Shown piece by piece: positions 1 to 5,641 of a stretch of DNA of 5,901 nt. This DNA comes from Caldilineaceae bacterium (GTDB lineage Bacteria; Chloroflexota; Anaerolineae; Caldilineales; Caldilineaceae). Made by a program: the position numbers and the translations under genes. The notes below the pieces were generated by a model. It saw only the letters and a list, made by a program, of their open reading frames with translations, had not been told where the DNA came from and made no database searches. The DNA lies in assembly GCA_022842065.1 (NCBI GenBank), contig JALHQH010000106.1, positions 1-5,901 of the forward strand, in the 5' to 3' direction. Within the stretch, counting starts at the first letter, position 1, and every line of letters starts with the position of its first letter.

Positions 1-83
1 TCCCGATTTCGTTGACCCGCTTTTAATTACTCAGCTGCTTGACGCCATGCCCCCGCTCGGTGCCATTCACTCTGAACCAGCTT

Positions 84-368
84 TCAACACCATTCCCTGA
101 CTTGGCGAAGGGATTGTAAATACCAGTGACTAAGCAAAGTTGCCAGCCTTGGTGTAGCCAACAATAGCAACGTGATTGCTTCTGCAATGATGAACGGTAC
201 AGCAATCAGCGTCGGCGCATGTTGCGGCACCACAAAGCCTAAGAAGGGGATCGGCATAAAATACCCCAGTAGCAGTTGCGTCAACATGACAGTTAGTGGT
301 AGGGCTACCAGCATTCGTAACGTCGGCACCAACAATGGTTCGAGTGTATTAAGTTTGCGTAAAACCAC
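84..368 (-). CDS. Small hypothetical two-helix membrane protein
   Basis: This 94-residue protein starts at GTG. I do not recognise its family. Two hydrophobic stretches, about residues 17-38 and 53-73, should form a membrane hairpin. They are joined by a short Pro/Gly/Phe-rich loop (about 39-52) that contains a His. The N-terminus carries Arg and Lys, and the tail after helix 2 is also basic (Arg at 87 and 90), which suggests both ends are cytoplasmic by the positive-inside rule. The GTG start is supported by a GAGGA just upstream, although the gap is only 3-4 nt. The gene is divergent from the exporter genes, with 440 bp between the two starts. Evidence that it is real is its membrane-protein composition plus the ribosome binding site. 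No function can be assigned; it could be a truncated remnant of a longer membrane protein. Confidence 0.55.
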   Translation of the reverse strand: MVLRKLNTLEPLLVPTLRMLVALPLTVMLTQLLLGYFMPIPFLGFVVPQHAPTLIAVPFIIAEAITLLLLATPRLATLLSHWYLQSLRQVREWC

Positions 369-371
369 AGT

Positions 372-377
372 TCCTCA
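372..377 (-). promoter_or_regulatory. Ribosome binding site of the small membrane protein gene
   Basis: On the minus strand this reads TGAGGA, followed by ACT and then the GTG start at 368. It decides the start codon. The gap is a little shorter than the usual 5-9 nt. The longer string GAAAGTGAGGA that includes it recurs exactly at 531-541. Confidence 0.5.
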
Positions 378-474
378 CTTTCAATATAGAACTCATTGGT
401 ATTCCATGCGCTTGCCAGGCGATTAGGTGGGTGATAGGTAGCCACAATGTGGGAAAGTTTGCCTACCCCATAGT

Positions 475-525
475 TTAGCATAAGGCACTGTCCAGATATA
501 TAGCGGATCGGCCTAGACTTGACAT
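475..525 (-). other. Possible 16-codon leader ORF upstream of the small membrane protein gene
   Basis: A minus-strand ATG at 525 is preceded, with a 5-nt gap, by GAAAGTGAGGA. This is the same 11-mer that serves as ribosome binding region for the gene starting at 368. The ORF encodes MSSLGRSAIYLDSALC and ends in TAA, 106 nt before the GTG at 368. It has no run of one amino acid that would mark a classic attenuator, and no terminator hairpin was found after it. It may be a leader peptide, the remains of a gene start, or chance. Confidence 0.15.
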
Positions 526-550
526 GACGATCCTCACTTTCTGACGTGAC
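520..550. repeat. Paired TGACRTGAC boxes, 22 bp apart
   Basis: TGACATGAC at 520-528 and TGACGTGAC at 542-550 match at 8 of 9 positions and repeat with a 22-bp period, close to two DNA turns. Each box is itself a direct repeat of TGAC. The arrangement resembles tandem sites for a dimeric regulator in the divergent promoter region, but no cognate factor can be named. Confidence 0.3.
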
Positions 551-795
551 AAAGCTCATGTGGATTGATCGCGCACCGACACTACAGAAATCAATCGAAC
601 TAACCTAGAATGCTTAGAGCGTTGAAGTAAATGCCACGGCCGAATTTAGGAGATATTGCAGCGGTATAGACGAGTAATACCTCCGTCGAATTATTGGTCA
701 TAACTTTACGATCAATGTACTACCAACTTGCTTTTGTGCTGGTTTGCCAAGAGCGTCAAATTAATCAAATCAATGGACTGCATTTCAAGCAGCGT

Positions 796-800
796 AGGAG
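796..800 (+). promoter_or_regulatory. Ribosome binding site of the adaptor gene
   Basis: AGGAG lies 8 nt before the ATG at 809. It decides the start against the longer in-frame TTG-initiated reading from 728, which has no Shine-Dalgarno sequence and would put a non-signal-like stretch ahead of the membrane anchor. Confidence 0.75.
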
Positions 801-808
801 TGAAAGAG

Positions 809-2161
809 ATGAAACGAATCATCAGTTGGATTCTGATCATTGTTGTTTGTATTGGCGTGACGCTTGGCACCGCTTATGGATTAGGCTTTCTGCAACTACC
901 ACTAGAAAACGCGAATAGTACAGCGGTGGATGTAGTAACTGCTGAGGCAAATATGGCAACCAATAATCTTGCACCTGCTGTAGCGGTCGCGCCGGTCGCT
1001 AATGCCATTATCGCCGATGCCAAAGTTGTTCCAGTCTTAAGTGCTGACCTGAGTTTATCCAGCAGTGGCATTGCGGTTGATATCGCCGTTCGCGAAGGGA
1101 GCGTGGTGACTGCCGGCCAGCGCTTGGTGCAACTAGACACCAAGGATACGCTGGTCGCCATTGCCCAAGCCAAAGCGAATCTGATGAATGCACAGGCCCG
1201 CTATGATGAATTAAAAGCCGGTTCGTTAGCTGAGGATATTGAAGCCGCGCGGGCCACTTTGGCCGCGGCCCAAGCCCGCTTGGATAAGCTGACGCTGAGT
1301 ACGGAAAATGGTGATATTGCCGCGTCGCAAGCCGCCGTTAGTCAGGCACAGGCCAATTTGCAACAGGTGTTGGATGGCAATAGCGAACAACAATTGATCG
1401 AGGCGCGCGCGAATCTCTACAATGCCGAAGCCGAGCGTAAACGTGCGCAAAATGCCTATAATCAAGTGAAGTGGCGCAACGATCTAGGGGCGACGAAAGA
1501 AGCCGCTGACCTACAGACCGCCACCAACAATTATGAAGCAGCCCAAGCGCGACTAACCGATCTGGAAAATGGCTCTACTCAGGCCCAGATCGCCGGTGCC
1601 AGCGCCCAGGTCCGTCAAGCCCAGGCCCAGTTTCAGGCCCTGCAGAGCAGCCGCCCCGCGGATATCGCCATCTATCAAGCTGATGTGCGCCAAGCCCAGG
1701 CCCAGCTTGACAAGCTGCTGCGCGGTACCCGTCCTGAACAGTTGGCGCAAGCGGAAGCCACTGTGGCGGCGTCAACCGCGGCGCTCCAGCAACAGCTCGT
1801 TGCCCTGAGCAAGCTCGAATTGCGTGCCCCTTTTACCGGCACCATTGCCTCGTTGGATGTGGCATTGGGCGAACAAGTAACCCTTGGTGCGCCCATCCTG
1901 CGCCTGGCGGATTTCAGCCAACTGCAGATTGAAACCGAGGATTTAACCGAGTTGCAGGTCGTCTACCTTCAGGAAGGGGACCATGCACAGGTTACCTTTG
2001 ACGCCCTTCCCGATCTAAGCGTCGAAGCAACTGTTGTACAGATTCGCCCGTATGGCGAAAACAGTTCCGGTGACATTGTCTACCGCGCCACCCTAGCGCT
2101 GACGGCACCCGATGCCCGTCTACGCTGGAATATGACGGCTGCGGTAACTTTTGACCAATAG
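809..2161 (+). CDS. HlyD/MacA-family membrane fusion (periplasmic adaptor) protein
   Basis: This 450-residue protein is the adaptor subunit of an efflux or secretion system. It would be anchored in the cytoplasmic membrane and would link to an ABC permease from the outside. Residues 4-26 form an N-terminal transmembrane anchor preceded by Lys-Arg. The first half of the lipoyl domain is at about 75-113 (VREGSVVTAGQRLVQLD). A long Ala/Gln-rich alpha-helical hairpin spans about 114-335. The second lipoyl half follows at about 336-368 (LRAPFTGTIASLDVALGEQV). A beta-barrel and membrane-proximal region runs from about 370 to the end, closing with the RWNMTAAV typical of this fold. The hairpin is long for a MacA-like protein and is built from related 22-30 residue units. 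It is separated from the likely partner ABC ATPase (5642 on) by two other genes. An RND partner is possible, but the ABC gene favours a MacAB-like system. The family is certain from the domain order; the substrate is unknown. Confidence 0.92.
   Translation: MKRIISWILIIVVCIGVTLGTAYGLGFLQLPLENANSTAVDVVTAEANMATNNLAPAVAVAPVANAIIADAKVVPVLSADLSLSSSGIAVDIAVREGSVVTAGQRLVQLDTKDTLVAIAQAKANLMNAQARYDELKAGSLAEDIEAARATLAAAQARLDKLTLSTENGDIAASQAAVSQAQANLQQVLDGNSEQQLIEARANLYNAEAERKRAQNAYNQVKWRNDLGATKEAADLQTATNNYEAAQARLTDLENGSTQAQIAGASAQVRQAQAQFQALQSSRPADIAIYQADVRQAQAQLDKLLRGTRPEQLAQAEATVAASTAALQQQLVALSKLELRAPFTGTIASLDVALGEQVTLGAPILRLADFSQLQIETEDLTELQVVYLQEGDHAQVTFDALPDLSVEATVVQIRPYGENSSGDIVYRATLALTAPDARLRWNMTAAVTFDQ
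1616..1705 (+). repeat. 15-bp exact repeat inside the adaptor coiled coil
   Basis: CAAGCCCAGGCCCAG occurs at 1616-1630 and again at 1691-1705, in the same reading frame and 75 bp (25 codons) apart. Both copies encode QAQAQ within the related segments VRQAQAQFQAL and VRQAQAQLDKL. This is consistent with growth of the helical hairpin by in-frame duplication, or with constrained Ala/Gln coding. Confidence 0.6.
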
Positions 2162-2260
2162 AACGTACGTAGCACCCTCTGACTTCGACAAGCGCAGCCG
2201 CCGGGCGCAGCTAGGCACATAATGTAACGTTGTCGTAGTCGCTACCTGGCCTGATATGAA

Positions 2261-2264
2261 AGGA
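2261..2264 (+). promoter_or_regulatory. Likely ribosome binding site of the glycosyltransferase gene
   Basis: AGGA, in an A-rich context, lies 12 nt before the ATG at 2277. No Shine-Dalgarno sequence precedes the alternative in-frame ATG at 2256, and the AGGA itself falls within that longer reading. The gap is somewhat long, so the choice is moderate. Confidence 0.4.
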
Positions 2265-2276
2265 AATTTAATACTG

Positions 2277-3539
2277 ATGCGTATTGCAATTATTGCTTTG
2301 GGCAGCCGTGGCGATGTGCAACCCTATATCGCTTTGGGCAAGGGGTTACAGGCTGCCGGTCATGGCGTACGGCTAGTGACCCATGAGAACTTTGCCGACC
2401 TTGTCACCGCCTATGGCCTGGAATTTTGGCCGATGAAAGGGAATGTGCAAGCAGTGGTCGAAAGTCCAGAGATGCGTGACCTGCTGGAAAAGGGGAACTT
2501 CCTCGCGATTACGGCACACACAGCCAAAGCAGCCCAACGCGCTGTTCTCCAGTGGGCACAGGATGGTCTCATTGCCTGCCAGGAGATGGAGCTATTGGTT
2601 GCTGGGATTGGGGGCCTCTATATCGGGCTTGCCCTAGCCGAAAAGTTGGACATTCCCTTCATCCAAGCACATGTCGTCCCCTTTACACCGACCACGGCCT
2701 TTCCCGGTGCGCTTCTGCCCCAGTCGCCGCCACAACTGGGGGGATGGTTCAACCGCCTGACGCACCAGTTGACACAGCAGATGATGTGGCAAGGCTTTCG
2801 GTCGGCGGACCGTCAAGCGCGCCAACAGGTGTTGCGCCTGCCGGCTGCGCCTTTCTGGGGGCCGCAGACGACCAACCGCTTGCGTCGTGCGCCGGTGTTG
2901 TATGGCTTCAGCCCAACGGTTCTCCCCAAACCGGCGGATTGGGGAGAGCAGATTCATGTCACCGGCTATTGGTTTTTGCCTGCCAGTGCCGAGTGGCTGC
3001 CGCCGCCGGACCTGGTCGATTTTCTTGCCGCGGGGCCACAGCCGGTCTATATCGGTTTTGGCAGTATGGGGAGCCGCCAGCCGGAAGCAACCGCCGATTT
3101 ACTGATCAAAGCGTTGGCGCAAACAGGGCAACGCGCCATCTTGCTCACCGGCTGGGGTGGGTTACACAAAGAACATTTGCCGGAAAACATCTTCATGATC
3201 GACAGTATTCCTCATGATTGGCTCTTTGCTCATGTTGCCGCGGTAGTCCATCACGGGGGTGCCGGCACTACGGCGGCTGGGATCAGGGCAGGGGTTCCTG
3301 CACTGATCATTCCGTTCTTTGGTGATCAATTCTTTTGGGGGCAGCGGGTCGCCGCACTTGGGATTGGGGCAGCACCCATTGGGCGCAAGCAACTTACGGT
3401 AGACCGGTTGGCCTACGCCTTACAAACAATCGTGAACGATCAAACAATGCGGCAGCGTGCCGCCCAGTTTGGGGCGCAAGTCCAAGCCGAAGATGGCGTT
3501 GCCCATGCCGTTGCGCTCATCTCGGCAATAGGCGGATGA
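2277..3539 (+). CDS. Family 1 glycosyltransferase, sterol/macrolide type (GT-B fold)
   Basis: This 420-residue enzyme should transfer a sugar from a nucleotide-sugar donor to a lipophilic acceptor in the cytoplasm. The N-terminal Rossmann half begins at once with RIAIIALGSRGDVQP, the glycine-rich loop seen in sterol 3-beta-glucosyltransferases and related enzymes (Glyco_transf_28-like). The C-terminal donor-binding half has YIGFGSMG at 258-265, HHGGAGTT at 325-332 and PFFGDQFFWGQRV at 346-358. The D350-Q351 pair corresponds to the residues that contact sugar hydroxyls in this family. Length is normal for bacterial members. I chose ATG 2277 because it starts the beta strand directly; ATG 2256 would add seven residues. 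It lies 115 bp after the adaptor and 84 bp before the SH3-propeller gene, all on one strand. The acceptor cannot be read from sequence; sterol-like, hopanoid, carotenoid and macrolide acceptors are all known in the superfamily. Confidence 0.9.
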   Translation: MRIAIIALGSRGDVQPYIALGKGLQAAGHGVRLVTHENFADLVTAYGLEFWPMKGNVQAVVESPEMRDLLEKGNFLAITAHTAKAAQRAVLQWAQDGLIACQEMELLVAGIGGLYIGLALAEKLDIPFIQAHVVPFTPTTAFPGALLPQSPPQLGGWFNRLTHQLTQQMMWQGFRSADRQARQQVLRLPAAPFWGPQTTNRLRRAPVLYGFSPTVLPKPADWGEQIHVTGYWFLPASAEWLPPPDLVDFLAAGPQPVYIGFGSMGSRQPEATADLLIKALAQTGQRAILLTGWGGLHKEHLPENIFMIDSIPHDWLFAHVAAVVHHGGAGTTAAGIRAGVPALIIPFFGDQFFWGQRVAALGIGAAPIGRKQLTVDRLAYALQTIVNDQTMRQRAAQFGAQVQAEDGVAHAVALISAIGG

Positions 3540-3609
3540 GCAACCCCTTGTTCTGACGACTGCTCCGACTAACCCTTGTGCAGTGGCCGGCCGACATTTT
3601 GTAAATAAT

Positions 3610-3614
3610 AAGGA
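3610..3614 (+). promoter_or_regulatory. Ribosome binding site of the SH3-propeller gene
   Basis: AAGGA lies 9 nt before the ATG at 3624. It favours this start over the in-frame ATG at 3696 (residue 25), which has no Shine-Dalgarno sequence and would remove the basic stretch ahead of the hydrophobic segment. Confidence 0.6.
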
Positions 3615-3623
3615 CCATTCATC

Positions 3624-5474
3624 ATGTTTGTTAACCATAGCAGTTCGATTCAGCGGCGAGGGTGCCAAGGCAGCCATCGGAATAGCGGGCGAATCATGTT
3701 GTCACTCTGCTCTGCCCTGGCGCTGAGTTTGGGCCTATATTTTAGCCTTTACGGTAGCACGGTAGCCGCAGGATTGGCTGCGCCTATAAAGCAGGAACAA
3801 GCCGAGCGCTTGGCGATTGTCGGTATTGATGGGGGCAGTCTCTACGCAGCAGTCGATGGTGCAATCATACGTGCCCTAGCGCCCGGCGATTTGCTGAAGG
3901 TACTGGGCCGTAGTGTGGATACGCAATGGCTAGAAGTCACCACACCAGATGCTAAGCGTGGTTGGGTGCAGAGCGACATCGTTATTTTTTATGGCATTGC
4001 ACAACTGCCAGTCACGCAAAGCATAATGGGTAGCCATGTGGTATCAGAAACTATGATCAACTCTACCCAACTGTTTTCTCACGCGGTTGATGGTCTAGAA
4101 ATTGCCGCACCACTCACCCCCGCCGCGGTGGTGCCATTGGTGTCTGTGCGTGAAACAACTACCTCTCCCAGCGCTAACGAACTAACTGTGCGCGTCGTGA
4201 CCAATGGTACACGGCTGAATATTCGCTCCGGCCCTGGCACCGGCTTCGCCATTCTGGGGAAAGCACAGCCTGGCGACCGCTTTGTTGTGCTCGGGCGTAC
4301 CGCGGATCGTGGCTGGGTGCAGATTGCACTGAACGATGGAACCGACCGCAAAGGCTGGGTCGCAACCCGTTATGTCGAGAGCAACAGCACAGCAAACGAC
4401 CTGCCAATCCTTGCGAGCCCGGTTGAAAGCGCGACCTCGCCTGCTGTAACAACTGATCCGACTGCAGCGGTTGCCGCACCACCCGCCGCACCACCCGCCG
4501 CACCACCCATCGCACAACTCAGCGGCAAGTTGGTGATTCAGAGCGTCTGGGGTGGGCTTTTCTATCTCTATGATTTGGCAACAGGTGATCTGCGCGCCCT
4601 GACGAGCGGACTGGATCCAGCACTCAGCCCCGACGGACGCCAAATTGCGTTTACACGCATTGGCGGCGCTGCCACTGGCGTCTACCTGATTGACAGCGAT
4701 GGCAACAACGAACGCAAAATTTTCGGGGAACGGGATGGGTTAATGTCACCCAAATGGAGCCCTGATGGGGCATGGCTGGTCTTTAGCTACAACGATGGCT
4801 TTTATCAATGCCGTCTCGTCGGGATCAGCAGTTGTTTGAGCGACCAGCAGATCGTCGATCAATTTAATCTACCACCGAACGCCGACGTGCAAGAAAACGT
4901 TTTGAATGACTTTGATCAGGAAAGCCGCCCCAGTTGGATGCTCGCACGTATCAATACGAATGGCGATGACTATCGCGATCTAGTCGCGCTAAACAGTGCG
5001 CGGGCACCCGATTGGACAGCCGCCGGGATTCTCTACCAATCTGCCGGTGGTCTGCAAGTCACCCAGGACGCACCGGCGGCAGAGACCGCACGGATCTTTG
5101 CCGATGGCTATGGCTATGACTGGGATCCGGATTGGCAGCCGCGCACAGATGGTGCCCCTGGCCGCATTGTCTTTCAGAGTCGCGAGGGCAGCCACTGGGA
5201 AATCTTTGCCGTGAACCCCGATGGCAGTGGTCATACCGCGCTCACCCGGCCGATCACAACGCTCGTTCCGCAACTATCAAGTAATGTAGCGCCAACCTGG
5301 AGTCCAGATGGTCAACATATCGCATTCCTTAGCAACCGCGGCTCGGATCATAGCGCCGCGGCATGGCATGTGTGGGTCATGGATGCGGATGGCGGTAACC
5401 AACGCCAACTTGCCATCGACCTGGAAATTAAATATGGCTTCTCCGGCGAGCAGATGATTAGTTGGGGGCCATAG
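3624..5474 (+). CDS. Secreted or membrane-anchored SH3-domain and TolB-like beta-propeller protein
   Basis: This 616-residue protein is predicted to work outside the cytoplasmic membrane. A basic N-terminus with several Arg (to residue 23) precedes a hydrophobic segment at about 25-50 ending in small residues, which could be a signal peptide or an uncleaved anchor. Two bacterial SH3-like domains follow. The first (about 62-122) is diverged; the second (about 188-252) is classical, with LNIRSGPG at 198-205 and GWV at 244-246. An Ala/Pro-rich linker (about 253-299) leads to a propeller with PD40/WD40-like repeats: ALSPDG at 333-338, KWSPDG at 377-382, APDW at 461-464, DPDW at 501-504 and TWSPDG at 558-563. 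The only two cysteines beyond the N-terminal segment, C396 and C404, sit in an inter-blade insertion and could form a disulfide. SH3 domains of this type often bind cell-wall or peptide ligands, and TolB-like propellers bind proteins. The exact role, perhaps sensing or scaffolding near the exporter, is inferred. Confidence 0.88.
   Translation: MFVNHSSSIQRRGCQGSHRNSGRIMLSLCSALALSLGLYFSLYGSTVAAGLAAPIKQEQAERLAIVGIDGGSLYAAVDGAIIRALAPGDLLKVLGRSVDTQWLEVTTPDAKRGWVQSDIVIFYGIAQLPVTQSIMGSHVVSETMINSTQLFSHAVDGLEIAAPLTPAAVVPLVSVRETTTSPSANELTVRVVTNGTRLNIRSGPGTGFAILGKAQPGDRFVVLGRTADRGWVQIALNDGTDRKGWVATRYVESNSTANDLPILASPVESATSPAVTTDPTAAVAAPPAAPPAAPPIAQLSGKLVIQSVWGGLFYLYDLATGDLRALTSGLDPALSPDGRQIAFTRIGGAATGVYLIDSDGNNERKIFGERDGLMSPKWSPDGAWLVFSYNDGFYQCRLVGISSCLSDQQIVDQFNLPPNADVQENVLNDFDQESRPSWMLARINTNGDDYRDLVALNSARAPDWTAAGILYQSAGGLQVTQDAPAAETARIFADGYGYDWDPDWQPRTDGAPGRIVFQSREGSHWEIFAVNPDGSGHTALTRPITTLVPQLSSNVAPTWSPDGQHIAFLSNRGSDHSAAAWHVWVMDADGGNQRQLAIDLEIKYGFSGEQMISWGP
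4473..4508 (+). repeat. Three exact 12-bp tandem repeats coding an Ala-Ala-Pro-Pro linker
   Basis: The unit GCCGCACCACCC occurs three times head to tail, followed by a degenerate fourth start (ATCGCAC). Each unit encodes AAPP, and together they form a flexible linker between the second SH3 domain and the propeller. Because the unit is a multiple of three, slippage would change linker length without breaking the frame. Confidence 0.9.
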
Positions 5475-5491
5475 CGCAGATCCCAGCTAAT
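5457..5491 (+). terminator. Hairpin over the stop codon, possible weak terminator
   Basis: ATTAGTTGGGG (5457-5467) can pair with TCCCAGCTAAT (5481-5491) over 11 bp, two of them G-U wobbles, around a 13-nt loop that contains the TAG stop of the SH3-propeller gene. The sequence after it is pyrimidine-rich (CTCTCCTTGTT) but lacks a true T run. It may reduce read-through into the ABC gene or stabilise the upstream mRNA end. Confidence 0.3.
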
Positions 5492-5502
5492 CTCTCCTTG
5501 TT

Positions 5503-5570
5503 GAAAGATTATGTGATGATCATCATGCCGCGCACTGATGATCATCACGAAAGATTTGGCGACTCATCAC
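5503..5570. promoter_or_regulatory. Putative operator: 22-bp-spaced palindromic repeats upstream of the ABC gene
   Basis: The 12-mer TGATGATCATCA, a perfect palindrome, occurs at 5514-5525 and 5536-5547, exactly 22 bp apart. With one flanking base on each outer side, the two copies form a 13-bp inverted repeat (5513-5525 and 5536-5548). A third TCATCAC lies at 5564-5570, in phase with the same 22-bp period. GAAAGATT occurs at 5503-5510 and again at 5549-5556, flanking the pair. The array sits 71-139 bp upstream of the ABC gene start. The symmetry and helical phasing fit cooperative binding by a homodimeric repressor or activator; the regulator cannot be named. The strand could also fold into a hairpin, but no T tract follows, so a terminator is less likely. 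Confidence 0.55.
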
Positions 5571-5641
5571 TACCGCAGCAATCGGAAATTCGCTATCCTG
5601 GCATGAAACCGGGACGATCAGAAAGAGAAGCAGGTTGTAAC

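Larger units (their letters stand above)
369..808. other. Divergent intergenic region without a clear gene
   Basis: This 440-bp stretch separates the divergent minus-strand membrane protein gene from the adaptor gene. Open frames here lack ribosome binding sites and protein-like composition, apart from one 16-codon minus-strand ORF listed separately. Visible signals are an exact 11-bp direct repeat (TCCTCACTTTC at 372-382 and 531-541), a 22-bp-spaced pair of TGACRTGAC boxes at 520-550, and a 7-bp inverted repeat (GATTGAT 563-569, ATCAATC 590-596). A perfect plus-strand TTGACA at 519-524 has no -10 partner at 16-18 bp. On the minus strand, ATGTCA (525-520) and TATATA (502-497) are 17 bp apart, a weak promoter candidate for the small membrane protein gene. 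I found no convincing promoter for the adaptor gene. Confidence 0.6.

Noticed and set aside
172..426. An 84-codon plus-strand frame opposite the small membrane protein gene
   Set aside because: The minus strand has the helical pattern and ribosome binding site; this frame has neither.
519..524. Perfect TTGACA as a plus-strand -35 box
   Set aside because: The bases 16-18 bp downstream (around 541-548) do not resemble a -10 box.
305..559. An 84-codon minus-strand frame overlapping the small membrane protein gene
   Set aside because: No ribosome binding site precedes its ATG, the composition is not protein-like, and it overlaps a better-supported gene.
728..808. Longer TTG start for the adaptor gene
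   Set aside because: No Shine-Dalgarno sequence precedes it, whereas AGGAG sits 8 nt before ATG 809, which directly opens the membrane anchor.
2552..3217. A 221-codon open frame inside the glycosyltransferase gene
   Set aside because: It overlaps a gene with clear family motifs in another frame, and its product is Cys/Gly/Ala-rich without a recognisable fold.
3585..3592. GGCCGGCC palindrome between the glycosyltransferase and SH3-propeller genes as a terminator
   Set aside because: It has no loop or adequate stem and no T run, so it is probably only a GC-rich palindrome.
4182..4643. A 153-codon antisense frame with repeated CGGW units
   Set aside because: The repeats are simply the complement of the AAPP-coding tandem repeat; the sense gene has clear SH3 and propeller motifs.
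5513..5548. The palindromic array as an intrinsic terminator
   Set aside because: The stem is AT-rich with a GC-rich loop, the opposite of a typical terminator, and no T tract follows.
5594..5599. TATCCT as a -10 box for the ABC gene
   Set aside because: It matches four of six positions and has no -35 box at 16-18 bp; too weak to call, though an activator-dependent promoter is not excluded.
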